Positions 16,959-26,835 of a stretch of DNA of 64,000 bases are shown in pieces. Below the pieces are notes generated by a model, which was not told the origin of the DNA, did no database searches, and saw nothing but the letters and a program-made list of their open reading frames with translations. How positions within the stretch are numbered: position 1 is the stretch's first letter; every line of letters starts with the position of its first letter. This stretch comes from JACCZR01 sp963830065 (GTDB lineage: Bacteria; Actinomycetota; Thermoleophilia; Solirubrobacterales; Thermoleophilaceae). The stretch is from the NCBI GenBank assembly GCA_963830065.1, contig CAWHLA010000006.1, forward strand, positions 186,001 through 250,000, in the 5' to 3' direction. The position numbers and the translations under genes are program-made.

Positions 16959-18026
16959 ATGAAGGGCCTCATCCTCAGCGGCGGCAAGGGCACCCGCCTG
17001 CGCCCGCTCACCCACACCAGCGCCAAGCAGCTGGTGCCGGTGGCCAACAAGCCCGTGCTCTTCTACGGCCTGGAGGCGATGGCCGAGGCGGGCATCGCCG
17101 AGGTGGGGATCATCGTCGCGCCCGAGACCGGCGACGAGATCCGCGCCGCCGCCGGCGACGGCTCGCAGTTCGGCCTGCGGATCACCTACATCGACCAGGC
17201 CGAGCCGCTGGGCTTGGCCCACGCGGTGCTGACCGCCGAGCCGTTCATCGGCGACTCGCCCTTCGTCATGTACCTGGGCGACAACCTGCTCCGCGACGGC
17301 ATCACCGACCTGGTCGACACCTTCCGCACCGACTCACCCGACGCCCTGATCCTGCTCACCCCGGTGCCCGACCCCGAGAACTACGGCGTGGCGCACCTCA
17401 ACGGCGACGGCCAGGTGGCGCGGCTCGTGGAGAAGCCACCGCAGCCCGAGTCCGACCTGGCCCTGGTGGGCGTCTACATGTTCAAGGCGAGCGTGTTCGA
17501 GGCCGCCCGGGCGATCGAGCCCTCCGCGCGCGGGGAGCTGGAGATCACCGACGCGATCCAGTGGCTGGTGGACTCCGGGCGCGGCGTCGATCCCCACGTG
17601 GTCCACGGGTGGTGGAAGGACACCGGCCAGGTGCAGGACATGCTGGAGGCCAACCGGCTGATCCTCGACGACCTCGTCGAGCGCGACGAGGGCGAGCAGG
17701 TCGACTCGCGCACCGAGGGACGGGTGGCGATCGAGCCCGGCGCCACCCTCACCCGCTCCACGGTGCGCGGCCCGGCGATCATCGGCGCCGGCTCGCAGAT
17801 CACCGACGCCTACATCGGCCCCTACACCGCGATCGGCGAGGGCGTGGTGATCGAGGGTGCCGAGCTCGAGCACTCGATCGTGCTGGCCGGCTCTGAGATC
17901 CGCGACCTCGACTACCGGATCGAGGCCAGCCTGATCGGGCGCAACGTCAAGATCGCCCGCGGCCCGGCGCTGCCGAAGGCGCACCGGTTCGTGGTCGGCG
18001 ACAACGCGGAGATCCAGATCCTCTGA
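16959..18026 (+). CDS. rmlA: Glucose-1-phosphate thymidylyltransferase, long form
   Basis: 355 residues. Nucleotidyltransferase signature LILSGGKGTRLRPLTHTSAK and LVPVANKPVLFYGLEAM; metal site in VMYLGDNLL; a left-handed beta-helix-like C-terminal extension (IEPGATLTRSTVRGPAIIGAG) marks the long RmlA/StrD-type subgroup. It makes dTDP-glucose from dTTP and glucose-1-phosphate, the first step to dTDP-L-rhamnose. ATG is preceded by CGGAGGTAAT (good SD). First gene of the rmlA-antiporter-ceramidase-rmlD-rmlB chain. Confidence 0.93.
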   Translation: MKGLILSGGKGTRLRPLTHTSAKQLVPVANKPVLFYGLEAMAEAGIAEVGIIVAPETGDEIRAAAGDGSQFGLRITYIDQAEPLGLAHAVLTAEPFIGDSPFVMYLGDNLLRDGITDLVDTFRTDSPDALILLTPVPDPENYGVAHLNGDGQVARLVEKPPQPESDLALVGVYMFKASVFEAARAIEPSARGELEITDAIQWLVDSGRGVDPHVVHGWWKDTGQVQDMLEANRLILDDLVERDEGEQVDSRTEGRVAIEPGATLTRSTVRGPAIIGAGSQITDAYIGPYTAIGEGVVIEGAELEHSIVLAGSEIRDLDYRIEASLIGRNVKIARGPALPKAHRFVVGDNAEIQIL

Positions 18027-18030
18027 GCCC

Positions 18031-19218
18031 GTGCTCGATGTAGATCCTGGGTCGTTCCTCGCGATCGTCACGGTCGCGCTGATCGCAGCGGCGCTTGGAA
18101 CCCTGATCTCCGGGCGGATCGCCGTCCCCGTGGTGGTGCTGGAGCTGGTCCTCGGGATCATCATCGGCCCGCAGGTGCTCGACCTGGCCGAGCCCGACGA
18201 GTTCATCGAGTTCTTCTCGAGCCTCGGCCTCGGCATGCTCTTCTTCTTCGCCGGCTACGAGATCGACTTCGAGCGCATCCGGGGCCGGCCCCTGCTCCTC
18301 GCCTGCGTCGGCTGGGTCATCTCGCTCGCTCTTGCCTACACGCTCGGCGGCCTCCTCGCGGTGACCGGCGTGGTGATCAGCGGCATCTTCGTCGGGACGG
18401 CGATGGCCACCACCGCCATCGGGACGCTGATCCCGATCCTCACCGACGCCGGGGAGCTGCGCACGCACTTCGGCAGCTACCTGCTCGCCGCCGGCGCCGC
18501 GGCGGAGTTTCTCCCGATCGTGCTGACCACAGTGCTGTTCTCGACGAAGGGGGCGCTGACGAACGCGCTGCTGCTGCTGGCCTTCGTGGCGCTGGCGGTG
18601 GTCGCCGCCGTGGTCGCGGTTCGCGGCTCGGAACGAGGGTCGGACCTGTTCGAGCGCGGGCTGGAGACCAGCGGCCAGCTGCCGGTGCGGGCGGCGGTGC
18701 TGGCCGTTTTCGGCCTCGGCGCGCTGGCCGCCGAGCTCGGTCTGGAGCTGCTGCTGGGCGGCTTCGTCGCCGGCGTGATCACACGGCTCGCGCTGCGCGG
18801 CGCGGAGGTGCCGGTGTTCGAGTCCAAGCTCAAGGCCGTGGCCTACGGCTTCTTCATCCCCTTCTTCTTCGTGGTCAGCGGCGTGAAGTTCAACCTCGAC
18901 GCCCTGCTGAGCTCCACCCGCGGGATGATCCTGCTGCCGATCTTCCTGGGCCTGTTCCTGATCGTCCGCGGGGTGCCGGCGATGACGCTCTACCGCGACC
19001 TCAACCTGCGCGACCGTTCCTCGCTCGCGCTGTTCGCCTCGACCCAGCTCCCGCTGGTGGTGGCGATCACGTCCCTGGCCACCGACCAGGGACACATGCG
19101 CACCTCCACCGCGGCGGCGCTGGTGGGCGCGGCGATCCTCTCCACCACGATCTTCCCTCTTGCCGCGCTGCGGCTGCGCCGGGGCGGGGCCGACTCGGTT
19201 AGCCTCGCCCCGTCATGA
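18031..19218 (+). CDS. Cation:proton antiporter, CPA2/Kef-like
   Basis: 395 residues with about 12 hydrophobic segments. The Kef/CPA2 landmarks are VPVVVLELVLGIIIGPQVL near the N-terminus, GMLFFFAGYEIDFERIRG, and FIPFFFVVSGVKFNLDALL. It lacks the C-terminal TrkA-N/TrkA-C regulatory domains of KefB/C. GTG 18031 follows the rmlA stop by four bases. The last four bases (ATGA) contain the ATG of the next gene. Position inside a sugar-nucleotide operon is odd; perhaps pH or ion homeostasis linked to envelope synthesis (inference). Confidence 0.88.
   Translation: MLDVDPGSFLAIVTVALIAAALGTLISGRIAVPVVVLELVLGIIIGPQVLDLAEPDEFIEFFSSLGLGMLFFFAGYEIDFERIRGRPLLLACVGWVISLALAYTLGGLLAVTGVVISGIFVGTAMATTAIGTLIPILTDAGELRTHFGSYLLAAGAAAEFLPIVLTTVLFSTKGALTNALLLLAFVALAVVAAVVAVRGSERGSDLFERGLETSGQLPVRAAVLAVFGLGALAAELGLELLLGGFVAGVITRLALRGAEVPVFESKLKAVAYGFFIPFFFVVSGVKFNLDALLSSTRGMILLPIFLGLFLIVRGVPAMTLYRDLNLRDRSSLALFASTQLPLVVAITSLATDQGHMRTSTAAALVGAAILSTTIFPLAALRLRRGGADSVSLAPS
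19200..19205 (+). promoter_or_regulatory. Internal -10 box (TAGCCT)
   Basis: Lies inside the antiporter 3' end, nine bases before ATG 19215, so the ceramidase-like gene may also be transcribed alone as a leaderless mRNA. Confidence 0.4.
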
Positions 19219-21454
19219 AGACGTTGCGAGGCGGGGTGGTTGCGGGACTGCTCGCGCTCGCGGTCGTGCCTGCGCCGGCACACGCCGCGGAGCTACGAGC
19301 GGGAGTCGGCAAGGCCGACGTGACTCCGCGCACGGGCTACTACCTGGGCGGCTGGACGCGGGCCGACCGGGTGGCGAAGGGCCAGCACACCCGACTGCAC
19401 TCGCGCGCGCTGGTGCTGCGCAGCGGCGGGCGCAAGATCGCGCTGGTCTCGCTGGACCTGTTCATGGTCCCCAGCGGGATGGTGCGCCACATCGGCGAGG
19501 CGCTGGCGTCGCGCGGCTTCTCGGAGCGCAACATCCTGATCTCCGCCTCGCACACCCACTCCGGCCCCGGTGGCTACGCCAACTACCCGACCTTCAACAC
19601 CGCCGCGCCCGCGCTCAGCACCGCGCGGGACCCCGCCACGATCGTCGGGCTGCTCAACCCGCCCCCGGCCGACCGCCAGCTCTACACCTTCCTGGTGCAG
19701 CAGATCTCCAAGGCGATCATCCGGGCCGACCGCGACCTGAGCCCCGCCGTGGCGGGCTGGGGCGCCGGAGAGCTGCGGGGCGTCACCCGCAACCGCAGCC
19801 TCGAGGCCCACCTGGCCAACCACGGGATCGAGCACGAGTACGGCCAGGGCAGCCCGGCCGAGGACCCCGAGGGCGCCGGTCACACGATCGACCCCAGCGT
19901 CGACGTGCTGCGCGTGGACAAGCTCGTGCGTCGCCGCGGCAGCATGCGACGCAAGCGGGTGCCGATCGGCGGCTGGTCGAACTTCGCCGACCACGGCACG
20001 GTCACCAAGTCCTCGTTCCCGTACTACAACCAGGACCACCACGCGTCGGCGATGAAGGTGTTCGAGGACGAGGTGCGCGAGCAGGGCCGGGTGCCCCGCC
20101 GCCAGCAGGTGCTCAACGTCTACGGCAACAGCAACGAGGGCGACATGTCGGCCGGACTCGACTACACCGGGCCGGCGGGGTCGGACACCGTCGGCCGGAT
20201 CGAGGCGAGGCACATGCTCGCCGCCTGGCGGGGCGCCGGACGGCGGCTGGGCAACCGCTTCCCGTTCGACATGCGCTGGACGCGCGTGTGCTTCTGCGGG
20301 CGCCAGACCAAGACGGGCCCGGTCGCCTCGGAGCCCGAGGTGGGGCTGCCCTTCTTCACCGGCTCCGAGGAGGAGCGCGGCCCGCTGTTCGACATCACCG
20401 GCGAGCACTTCGAGGGCCGGCGCAGCCCGACGTCGGTGGGCCCGCACGGCCACAAGCTGGGCGTGCAGGGCATCCCGGGCGAGGTGCCCGAGGCCGTGCC
20501 GCTGCTCGCCGTGCGAATAGGCAGCCGGGTGCTGGTGTCCTACCCGGGCGAGAGCACGAAGGAGGTGGGCGCCCGGCTGCGCGCGGCGGTCGGCGCCGCG
20601 GTGTCGGGCTCCGGGGTGCGGCGGGTAGTCGTGTCCGGCCTGGCCAACGAGTTCATCCTCTACTTCACGACGCCCGAGGAGCACGACCGCCAGCACTACG
20701 AGGGCGGCCAAACGCTGTTCGGCCGCTCGTCCTCGACGCTGGTCAACGAGGAGTCCGCCACGCTGGCCGGCCGGCTGGTGCGCGGGCTGCCCGCCCAGGA
20801 TGCCTTCCCCCTCGACCCCACCAACGGGGTGCGGCCCGATGGCCCGCCCTACTCGTCCGGGGCGGCGTCGGGGTCCGTGCTGGAGCAGCCCGCCGCCGTG
20901 GTGCGGCGGTTCGGCAAGGCTGCGTTCGGCTGGCAGGGTGGCCCCCAGGGCCTGGACCGGCCCGTGGACAGCGCGTTCGTCACCGTCCAGCGGCGGGTCC
21001 CCAGGCGCGGGTCGCAGGCCCGCGATCTGGCGCAGCATCCGCAACGACCTCGGCCTCGAGATGCTCTGGACCGTCGACGGCGACGGTCGCTACCGGGTGG
21101 TCTGGGAGAGCTCCTACTACGCCAAGCGCGGCCTCCACCGGTTCGTGGTGACGGCAAAGCGCTACCGGTTGACCTCGAAGTCGTTCCGGCTGGGAACCAG
21201 CGACGCCCTCTCGGCCCGGTCCGCGGGAACGGGCGCGCTCCGTCTCCGCTATCCCAAGGCGGTGAAGGACGCGGACATCACCTCGCGGCCCCCGGGGCCC
21301 GACGGCGGGGTGGTCAGGGTCCGGGTCGGGTCAAGGCTGGTGCGGGTCGAGCAGCGGCACGGGTCGCTGTTCCGCTTCCCGGTCCGCGGCCGGCTCACCG
21401 GTGAAGCTCGTCGCGGCGCGCGACCGCCACTTCAACACCGTGGGCACGCCGTGA
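19215..21454 (+). CDS. Secreted neutral/alkaline ceramidase-like hydrolase (two apparent frameshifts)
   Basis: Signal peptide (MKTLRGGVVAGLLALAVVPA, cleavage after AHA). The catalytic region resembles neutral ceramidases: RAGVGKADVTPRTGYYLGG, ILISASHTHSGPGGYANY (metal-binding His pair), and NVYGNSNEGDMSAGLDY. A C-terminal beta domain follows. The original frame becomes noncoding after VTVQRRV near 21015 and resumes one frame over (IWRSIRNDLGLEMLWTVDG), then changes again near 21385 (VKLVAARDRHFNTVGTP) to reach a stop at 21452-21454, which overlaps the rmlD start as GTGA. With both corrections the protein is about 745 residues. Likely hydrolyses an N-acyl or lipid amide outside the cell; substrate is inference. 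Confidence 0.78.
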
Positions 21455-22279
21455 AGCTCCTGGTCCTCGGTGCCGGCGGCATGCTCGGCCGCGACCTGAC
21501 GACGACCGCCGAGCGGGCGGGCCACAGCGTCACCGCGCTGACCCGCGCCGAGCTCGACGTGACCGCCTCCCCCGCCGTCGCGGAGGCGGTGCGCGCCGCC
21601 GGCCCGGACTGGGTGGCGAACTGCGCGGCATTCACGCGCGTGGACGACGCCGAGTCCGAGCCCGACGAGGCCATGCGCCTCAACGGCGAGGCCGCGGGCG
21701 TGGTGGCCGGGGCGGCCGAAGCCGCGGGCGCCACCGTGCTCTACCCCTCCACCGACTACGTCTTCGACGGCAGCAAGCGCGACGGCTACCTCGAGTCCGA
21801 CCCCGTCGGGCCCCTGTCGGCCTACGGCCGCTCCAAGTTGGCCGGCGAGCGGGCCAGCGCCGGCCACCTGGTGGTGCGCACCTCGTGGCTGTTCGGCGTG
21901 GGCGGGCGCAACTTCGTGGAGACGATGCTCGGGCTGGCCGAGCGCCGCGACGAGCTCCGGGTGGTCGACGACCAGTTCGGCGCCCCGACCTTCACCGCCC
22001 ACCTGGCCACGGGGCTGGTGGAGCTGATGGAGACCGACGCCCGCGGCGTGCGCCACCTCACCGCCGCAGGGCTCGTGCTCGTGGCGCGAGTTCGCCATGG
22101 CGATCTTCGAGCGCACCGGCGCCACGGTGCGCGTGCAGGGCTGCACCACCGAGGAGTTCGGCGCGCCCGCGCCGCGGCCGCGGCATTCGCGGCTGGCCTC
22201 CGAGCACCCGGACACCCCGGCGCTGCCGCACTGGACCGCGGGGCTGGACGCCTACCTGGCCGCGAGGGTGCCCGCGTGA
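21451..22279 (+). CDS. rmlD: dTDP-4-dehydrorhamnose reductase (frameshift near 22070)
   Basis: NADPH-dependent reductase giving dTDP-L-rhamnose. Rossmann motif LLVLGAGGMLGRDLTTTAER; STDYVFDGSKRDGYLE and AYGRSKLAGE (Tyr-x-x-x-Lys). GTG 21451 forms GTGA with the previous stop. The frame breaks at GGG near 22069-22071: one G fewer restores GSCSWREFAMAIFERTGA and the C-terminus (HWTAGLDAYLA) to the stop at 22277-22279, which overlaps rmlB. About 275 residues when corrected. Both sides keep full family similarity, so a base-call error is likelier than a pseudogene. Confidence 0.88.
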
Positions 22280-23265
22280 GGCTGCTGGTCACCGGCGGCT
22301 GTGGCTTCATCGGCTCGGCCTACGTGCGCCTGGCCCTGGCCGAGGGCCACCAGGTGCGGGTGCTGGACAAGCTCACCTACGCCGGGCGCGAGGAAAACAT
22401 CGAGGGCACCGGCGCCGAGCTGGTGGTGGGCGCGATCGAGGATCCCGCGGTGGCCGGCGAGGCGATGGCCGGCTGCGACGCGGTGGTCAACTTCGCCGCC
22501 GAGTCCCACGTGGACCGCTCGATCGCCGACCCCGAGGCGTTTGCCCGCACCCACGTGATCGGCACCTCGGTGCTGCTGGACGCGGTGCGCGAGCGGGGCG
22601 TGGCCCGCTTCCTGCAGGTGTCCACCGACGAGGTCTACGGGTCGATCGAGTCGGGCTCGTTTACCGAGAGCTCGCCGATCCAGCCCTCCTCGCCCTACTC
22701 GGCCACCAAGGCCGCCGGCGACCTGCTGGTGGGGGCCCACGTGCACACCTACGGCACCGAGGCGGTGATCTGCCGCGGCTCGAACAACTACGGCCCGCGC
22801 CAGTACCCCGAGAAGCTGATCCCGCTGATGGTGCTGAACGCGATGCACGGCGACTCGCTGCCGGTCTACGGGGACGGCAGGCAGGTGCGCAACTGGCTGT
22901 TCGTGGAGGACTTCGCCCGCGCCATCCACACCGTGCTGGAGGGCGGGCGGCCCGGCGAGGCCTACAACGCCGGCGGCCCCGACGAGACCTACAACCTCGA
23001 CGTGGTGCACCGGATCGTCGAGCTCACCGGTGCCGACCCCGCGCAGATCGAGCACGTGACCGACCGCCCCGGCCACGACCGCCGCTACTCGCTGGGCTCG
23101 GAGAAGATCCGCTCCGAGCTGGGCTGGCAGGCGGCGGTGCGCTTCGAGGACGGCCTGGGCCAGACCGTGGAGTGGTATCGCGACCACCGCGACTGGTGGG
23201 AGCCGATCCGCTCAGGCGAGTACCGCGAGTACTACGAGCGCCACTACGGGCGGGCCCTGGGCTAA
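22276..23265 (+). CDS. rmlB: dTDP-glucose 4,6-dehydratase
   Basis: 329 residues, extended SDR. LLVTGGCGFIGSAYVRLALA (NAD site), VVNFAAESHVDRSIADP, STDEVYGSIESGSFTESS and SPYSATKAAGDLL carry the TDE triad and Tyr-Lys pair diagnostic of RmlB. Catalyses dTDP-glucose to dTDP-4-keto-6-deoxyglucose. GTG 22276 overlaps the rmlD stop as GTGA. Its stop shares CTAA with the convergent antiporter gene. The C3,5-epimerase gene rmlC, needed between RmlB and RmlD, is not in this window. Confidence 0.95.
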   Translation: MRLLVTGGCGFIGSAYVRLALAEGHQVRVLDKLTYAGREENIEGTGAELVVGAIEDPAVAGEAMAGCDAVVNFAAESHVDRSIADPEAFARTHVIGTSVLLDAVRERGVARFLQVSTDEVYGSIESGSFTESSPIQPSSPYSATKAAGDLLVGAHVHTYGTEAVICRGSNNYGPRQYPEKLIPLMVLNAMHGDSLPVYGDGRQVRNWLFVEDFARAIHTVLEGGRPGEAYNAGGPDETYNLDVVHRIVELTGADPAQIEHVTDRPGHDRRYSLGSEKIRSELGWQAAVRFEDGLGQTVEWYRDHRDWWEPIRSGEYREYYERHYGRALG

Positions 23266-24251
23266 GAGGAGTCCACGCCGATGTAGACGACGAGGGTCGC
23301 GAACAGCACGCTCCACGCCACCACTGCGGCCGGCCCCATGCGGCCGACCCTGAGCCGCCAGAGCGCGAGCGCCCCGCCCAGGAGTCCCAGCACGCCCGCG
23401 AGCACGGCGGCGGGCTCGAGGTTCCACTCGGTCACCGCCAGGCCGAAGGCGATCGGCACGGTCGCCTGGAAGGCCATCGCGCCGGTCACGTTGCCCACCG
23501 CGAGCGCGTCCTTGCCCTTGCGGATCCAGATGACGCTGTTCAGCTTCTCGGGCAGCTCGGTGGCCAGCGGCGCGAGCACCAGCGAGAGTGCCAGCGGCGC
23601 GAGGCCCACGCTCTCCGCCACCTTCTTCAGCTCCTCGACGAACAGCTCGGCGCCACCCACGATCATCAGCAGGCCCACCACCAGCTGCGCGCCGAGCTGG
23701 AACCCGTTCGGCGGGTCGCTCTTCGAGGTGTCGAAGAAGAGCGGCTTGGGCTCCTCCTCCTCGGCGTCCTCGCCCTTCTTGACCGTGCGGGTCACGTGCA
23801 CGCCGTAGGCGACCAGCAGCGCCGCTGCCCCGACGATGTGCAGCGGCTTGGAGTCCACGAGGCCGAGGGCGATGCCGCCCGCGAAGCAGGGAAGGAAGAA
23901 GCCGAGGTCGCGGCGCACCGTCCGCTTGTCGGCGGCGATGTCACGCCCGCTGTCGCGGCGCTTGGAGTAGAAGAGCGCCGCCCCGGCGATGAGCATCATC
24001 GCCACCGTCCCGAGCATGAACGGGGCGCCGATGATGGCGCCGATCGCTACCTCCTCTCCCTCGGCCCCGGCCAGCACCGCGACGATCGGGATCAGCGACT
24101 CGGGCAGCGCGGTGCCGACCGCGGCGAGCAGGCTGCCCACGGGGCCCTCGCCCAGGTTGAGCTTGCGCCCCGCCCACTCGACCGCGTTGGTGAACAGGAT
24201 CGCGCCACCGATGATCAGGACGAAGCTGGCCAGGAGGAGTAGGACAGTCAC
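23262..24251 (-). CDS. Calcium/sodium:proton exchanger, CaCA family (YrbG-like)
   Basis: 329 residues, ten or so membrane segments in two inverted halves. Alpha-repeat motifs are NLGEGPVGSLLAAVGTALPE (GTxxPE) and LAPLALSLVLAPLATELPEK; both contain the Glu/Asn ion ligands. A charged cytoplasmic loop (KKGEDAEEEEPKPLF) separates the halves. Exchanges Ca2+ for Na+ or H+ across the plasma membrane. GTG start. It is not in an operon with the two-component genes upstream, from which it is separated by 36 bases, though read-through is possible. Confidence 0.87.
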   Translation of the reverse strand: MTVLLLLASFVLIIGGAILFTNAVEWAGRKLNLGEGPVGSLLAAVGTALPESLIPIVAVLAGAEGEEVAIGAIIGAPFMLGTVAMMLIAGAALFYSKRRDSGRDIAADKRTVRRDLGFFLPCFAGGIALGLVDSKPLHIVGAAALLVAYGVHVTRTVKKGEDAEEEEPKPLFFDTSKSDPPNGFQLGAQLVVGLLMIVGGAELFVEELKKVAESVGLAPLALSLVLAPLATELPEKLNSVIWIRKGKDALAVGNVTGAMAFQATVPIAFGLAVTEWNLEPAAVLAGVLGLLGGALALWRLRVGRMGPAAVVAWSVLFATLVVYIGVDSS

Positions 24252-24287
24252 GGCTCTGGACCTACCCCGGGGTTCGCCGGGCGAAGC

Positions 24288-24965
24288 TCACTCCTGGCCG
24301 GGGACCACTACGCCTGCCTCGTAGGCGAGCACCACCGCCTGAACCCGATCGCGCAGTCCGAGCTTCATGAGGATGCGCCCGACGTGGGTCTTCACCGTCT
24401 TCTCGCTAAGCACCAGCCGCTCAGCGAGCTCTCCGTTGGAGAGGCCCCGGGCCATCAGCTCGAGCACCTCACGCTCGCGGGCCGTGAGTTCGTCCAGAGC
24501 GGCAGGCGGACGGGGCGCGGGGCCGGGGGCGTCGGCGAACCGCTCGATCAGCCGCCGCGTGACCGACGGCGACGCCAGCGCCTCGCCCGCCGCGACTGCG
24601 CGAATTCCCTCGATGATCTGGGCTCGGGGCGCGTCCTTGACCAGGAAGCCGCTGGCGCCCGCCCTGAACGCATCGAACACGTACTCGTCGAGGTCGAATG
24701 TGGTGAGCATCAGCACCCGCGTCCCGGCGGGTCCGCCCGGCCCCAGCAGGCGCCGCGTGGCCTCGATGCCGTCCGTGCCGGGCATGCGAACGTCCATGAG
24801 CACGACATCGGGCTCGAGGCGACGGCCCAGCTCCACAGCCTGCTCGCCGTCGCCGGTCTCGCCCACCACCTGCAAGTCCTGGGCCGCCTCCAAGATCATC
24901 GCCAGCCCGGCCCTGACCAAGTCCTGGTCGTCGGCCAGGAGCACCGTGACGGTCACGGGGTGCAC
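24288..24965 (-). CDS. NarL/LuxR-type response regulator
   Basis: 225 residues. Receiver domain with acidic pocket (VLLADDQDLVRAG), phospho-acceptor Asp58 (PDVVLMDVRMPG), Thr and Lys switch residues (TTFDLDEY, GFLVKDAP). The C-terminal LuxR helix-turn-helix is LTAREREVLELMARGLSNGE, then LVLSEKTVKTHVGRILMKLG. Overlaps the sensor kinase gene by 13 bases; the cognate partner is therefore the adjacent kinase. The regulon is unknown; the divergent membrane-protein gene at 26251 is a candidate target. Confidence 0.94.
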   Translation of the reverse strand: MHPVTVTVLLADDQDLVRAGLAMILEAAQDLQVVGETGDGEQAVELGRRLEPDVVLMDVRMPGTDGIEATRRLLGPGGPAGTRVLMLTTFDLDEYVFDAFRAGASGFLVKDAPRAQIIEGIRAVAAGEALASPSVTRRLIERFADAPGPAPRPPAALDELTAREREVLELMARGLSNGELAERLVLSEKTVKTHVGRILMKLGLRDRVQAVVLAYEAGVVVPGQE

Positions 24966-26119
24966 TCGAACGGCAACCGGGCCCAGACGCGAAAGGAACC
25001 CCCGTCGAGCCCTCCCGCCTCGAGCTCGCCGTCGACGAGGGTCGCTCGCTCGCGCATGCCGATCAGGCCCCTGCCCCCACCGTCGCGCGCAGGTCGTGGC
25101 TGTGCGCCGTCGTTCACCACCTCCACCTCGACGGCCGAGGGCAGCCAGCGCAGGATCACGTAGGCGCGGCAGCGGCCGGCGTGCTTCGCGGCGTTGGTCA
25201 AAGCCTCCTGGAGGATGCGGTAAGCCGCGGCATCCACCGCCACGGGGAGGTGGCCGGGCTCACCTTCGGTGACCAGCGCGACCTCCAGCCCGGCCCGACG
25301 GGCACCATCGACCAGCTCGTGGACGCGCGCGAGGCCGGGGCCGGGAGAGAGTGCGGCTCCGCCGGAGTCTGAGTCCATCAGGCCGAGCATCCGTCGCATC
25401 TCGGTCAGCCCTTCCCGCGCGGCACGCTCGATCGAGCCCAAACTGGCCTCCGCTCGGTCGGGTTGGGACCGCAGCACCTCCTGCGCCCCACCGGCCTGCA
25501 TCGCGATCAGGGCGAGGCTGTGAGACACCGAATCGTGCAGTTCGCGGGCGATGCGGCGGCGCTCCGCCTCAGCCGCCAGACGAACGTGCTCTTCCCGGCG
25601 CCGGTCCCGCTCCGCCGCCTGCCGCTCGATGGTTCGGGCGCTGGCAAACCGTGACCCGGCAACGCGGCCGACAGCCCACACGGCCCCCAACAAGACCGGA
25701 GCGGCCATCGGGTCGGGCGCCGCGTCGCCGCCGCTCCCGAGCGCGGCGGCCAGCTCGACCGAGCCGACGCCAGCCGCCAGACCTCCGAGCGCCGCGGCGA
25801 GCGATGAGTACGCCGCCACCGTGTAGGAGGCGATCAGACCGGCGAGCAAGGGCGGGTATATCTCGAGCGGATCGGCGGCAAGCGCCCGGGCGGCCAGAGC
25901 GCCGAAGACCACCAGCGTCACCGCGAGAGGAGCGCGCCGCCGGGCGGCCAGCGGCAGCGTCGCGAGCGAGAGCGCAGCCAGGTTGAGCGCCAGCGGGCCC
26001 TGCACCACGTCGTCGGCCACCGGCCGCGCCAGGATCTCCCATAGGCCCAGGGCGAAGAGCAGAAGCGCGATCAGAGCATCGCTCGCGGCCTGCCTCCTAG
26101 ACGGGAGCGCTCGGCTCAC
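24953..26119 (-). CDS. NarL-type sensor histidine kinase
   Basis: 388 residues. Five or six N-terminal hydrophobic segments (about residues 15-160) form the sensor, without a recognisable extracellular domain. The HisKA_3 region is RRRIARELHDSVSHSL with phospho-acceptor His195. The HATPase domain has N box LQEALTNAAKHA and G boxes GGRGLIGMRERA and GGSFRVWARLP. GTG at 26119 follows TACCGT (minus strand of 26126-26131) by six bases, so the transcript is probably leaderless. Phosphorylates the response regulator encoded immediately downstream. Confidence 0.93.
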   Translation of the reverse strand: MSRALPSRRQAASDALIALLLFALGLWEILARPVADDVVQGPLALNLAALSLATLPLAARRRAPLAVTLVVFGALAARALAADPLEIYPPLLAGLIASYTVAAYSSLAAALGGLAAGVGSVELAAALGSGGDAAPDPMAAPVLLGAVWAVGRVAGSRFASARTIERQAAERDRRREEHVRLAAEAERRRIARELHDSVSHSLALIAMQAGGAQEVLRSQPDRAEASLGSIERAAREGLTEMRRMLGLMDSDSGGAALSPGPGLARVHELVDGARRAGLEVALVTEGEPGHLPVAVDAAAYRILQEALTNAAKHAGRCRAYVILRWLPSAVEVEVVNDGAQPRPARDGGGRGLIGMRERATLVDGELEAGGLDGGSFRVWARLPFECTP

Positions 26120-26250
26120 CCGGCCACGGTAGCCCGTGCACCGGTCCTGCGAATCGGTCTGAGGTCTGACCCGAGGATCGGCCTCGCGCCCGATGCGAAG
26201 CCCGCCCGGGGGGCCGTACGGTCGTCGCGATCCCGACGAAAGGACGTCCC

Positions 26251-26805
26251 ATGCGGCTCCACTCCACTCTCAGCCGGCTAGCAATCGCCGCCTCCGCGCT
26301 CTACGCGGTGGTCGGTGCGCTGGAGTTGGCACACGACCAGCCCACCATCTTTCGATCGACCGCCGACTACGTGATCGAGGGACTATTCGTGGCGGCGCTG
26401 GCCGCCACGGTCGCCTTCTTCCTGGTGCTCGCCCGCGACGCAGCGGGAATCGCCGCGAGGGTGGGCTGGGGCGCAGCGGCCGCCGGTCAGACTGCGCTGT
26501 TCGTGGCCGTGCTGGCCACTGTGGTGAACGGGCGCGAGAGCCTCGATCCGCTGTTCCCGCTGGGCCTGCTCGTGACGTTCGCCGGGTACCTGGTGCTGGT
26601 CGGGCTCGACCTGCGCGGCTGGCTCGCACCCCCGCGCGCGGGCGTGGTGCTGGTCATCGCCATCATCGCCGCCGCGGTGGTCGACAACCTGGTGAGCGGA
26701 GGGGGCACGCTGGTGCTGGCGGCCGCGTGGGCGGCACTGGCCGGTCTCACTGCCGGACGAAGCGACACTGCGCACCCTCTGGAGCCGGCGGGCACCGCGG
26801 CCTGA
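26251..26805 (+). CDS. Multi-pass membrane protein of unknown function
   Basis: 184 residues with five or six hydrophobic segments (LAIAASALYAVVGALELAH, AALAATVAFFLVLARDAAG, TALFVAVLATVVN, LVTFAGYLVLVGLDL, GVVLVIAIIAAAVVDNLVSG). I do not recognise the family. ATG preceded by GACGAAAGGACGTC (SD AAAGGA). Divergent from the sensor kinase with 131 bases between, so it may be regulated by that system. It resembles small actinobacterial membrane proteins linked to two-component or stress genes only in general character. Confidence 0.7.
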   Translation: MRLHSTLSRLAIAASALYAVVGALELAHDQPTIFRSTADYVIEGLFVAALAATVAFFLVLARDAAGIAARVGWGAAAAGQTALFVAVLATVVNGRESLDPLFPLGLLVTFAGYLVLVGLDLRGWLAPPRAGVVLVIAIIAAAVVDNLVSGGGTLVLAAAWAALAGLTAGRSDTAHPLEPAGTAA

Positions 26806-26835
26806 CCTCCCGGCCAACCCTGCCATGATCGGCGG

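Noticed and set aside
19215..22279. Ceramidase-like gene and rmlD considered as pseudogenes
   Set aside because: One-base corrections restore complete proteins whose stops fall exactly in the 4-base overlaps with the next genes, which decay would not preserve.
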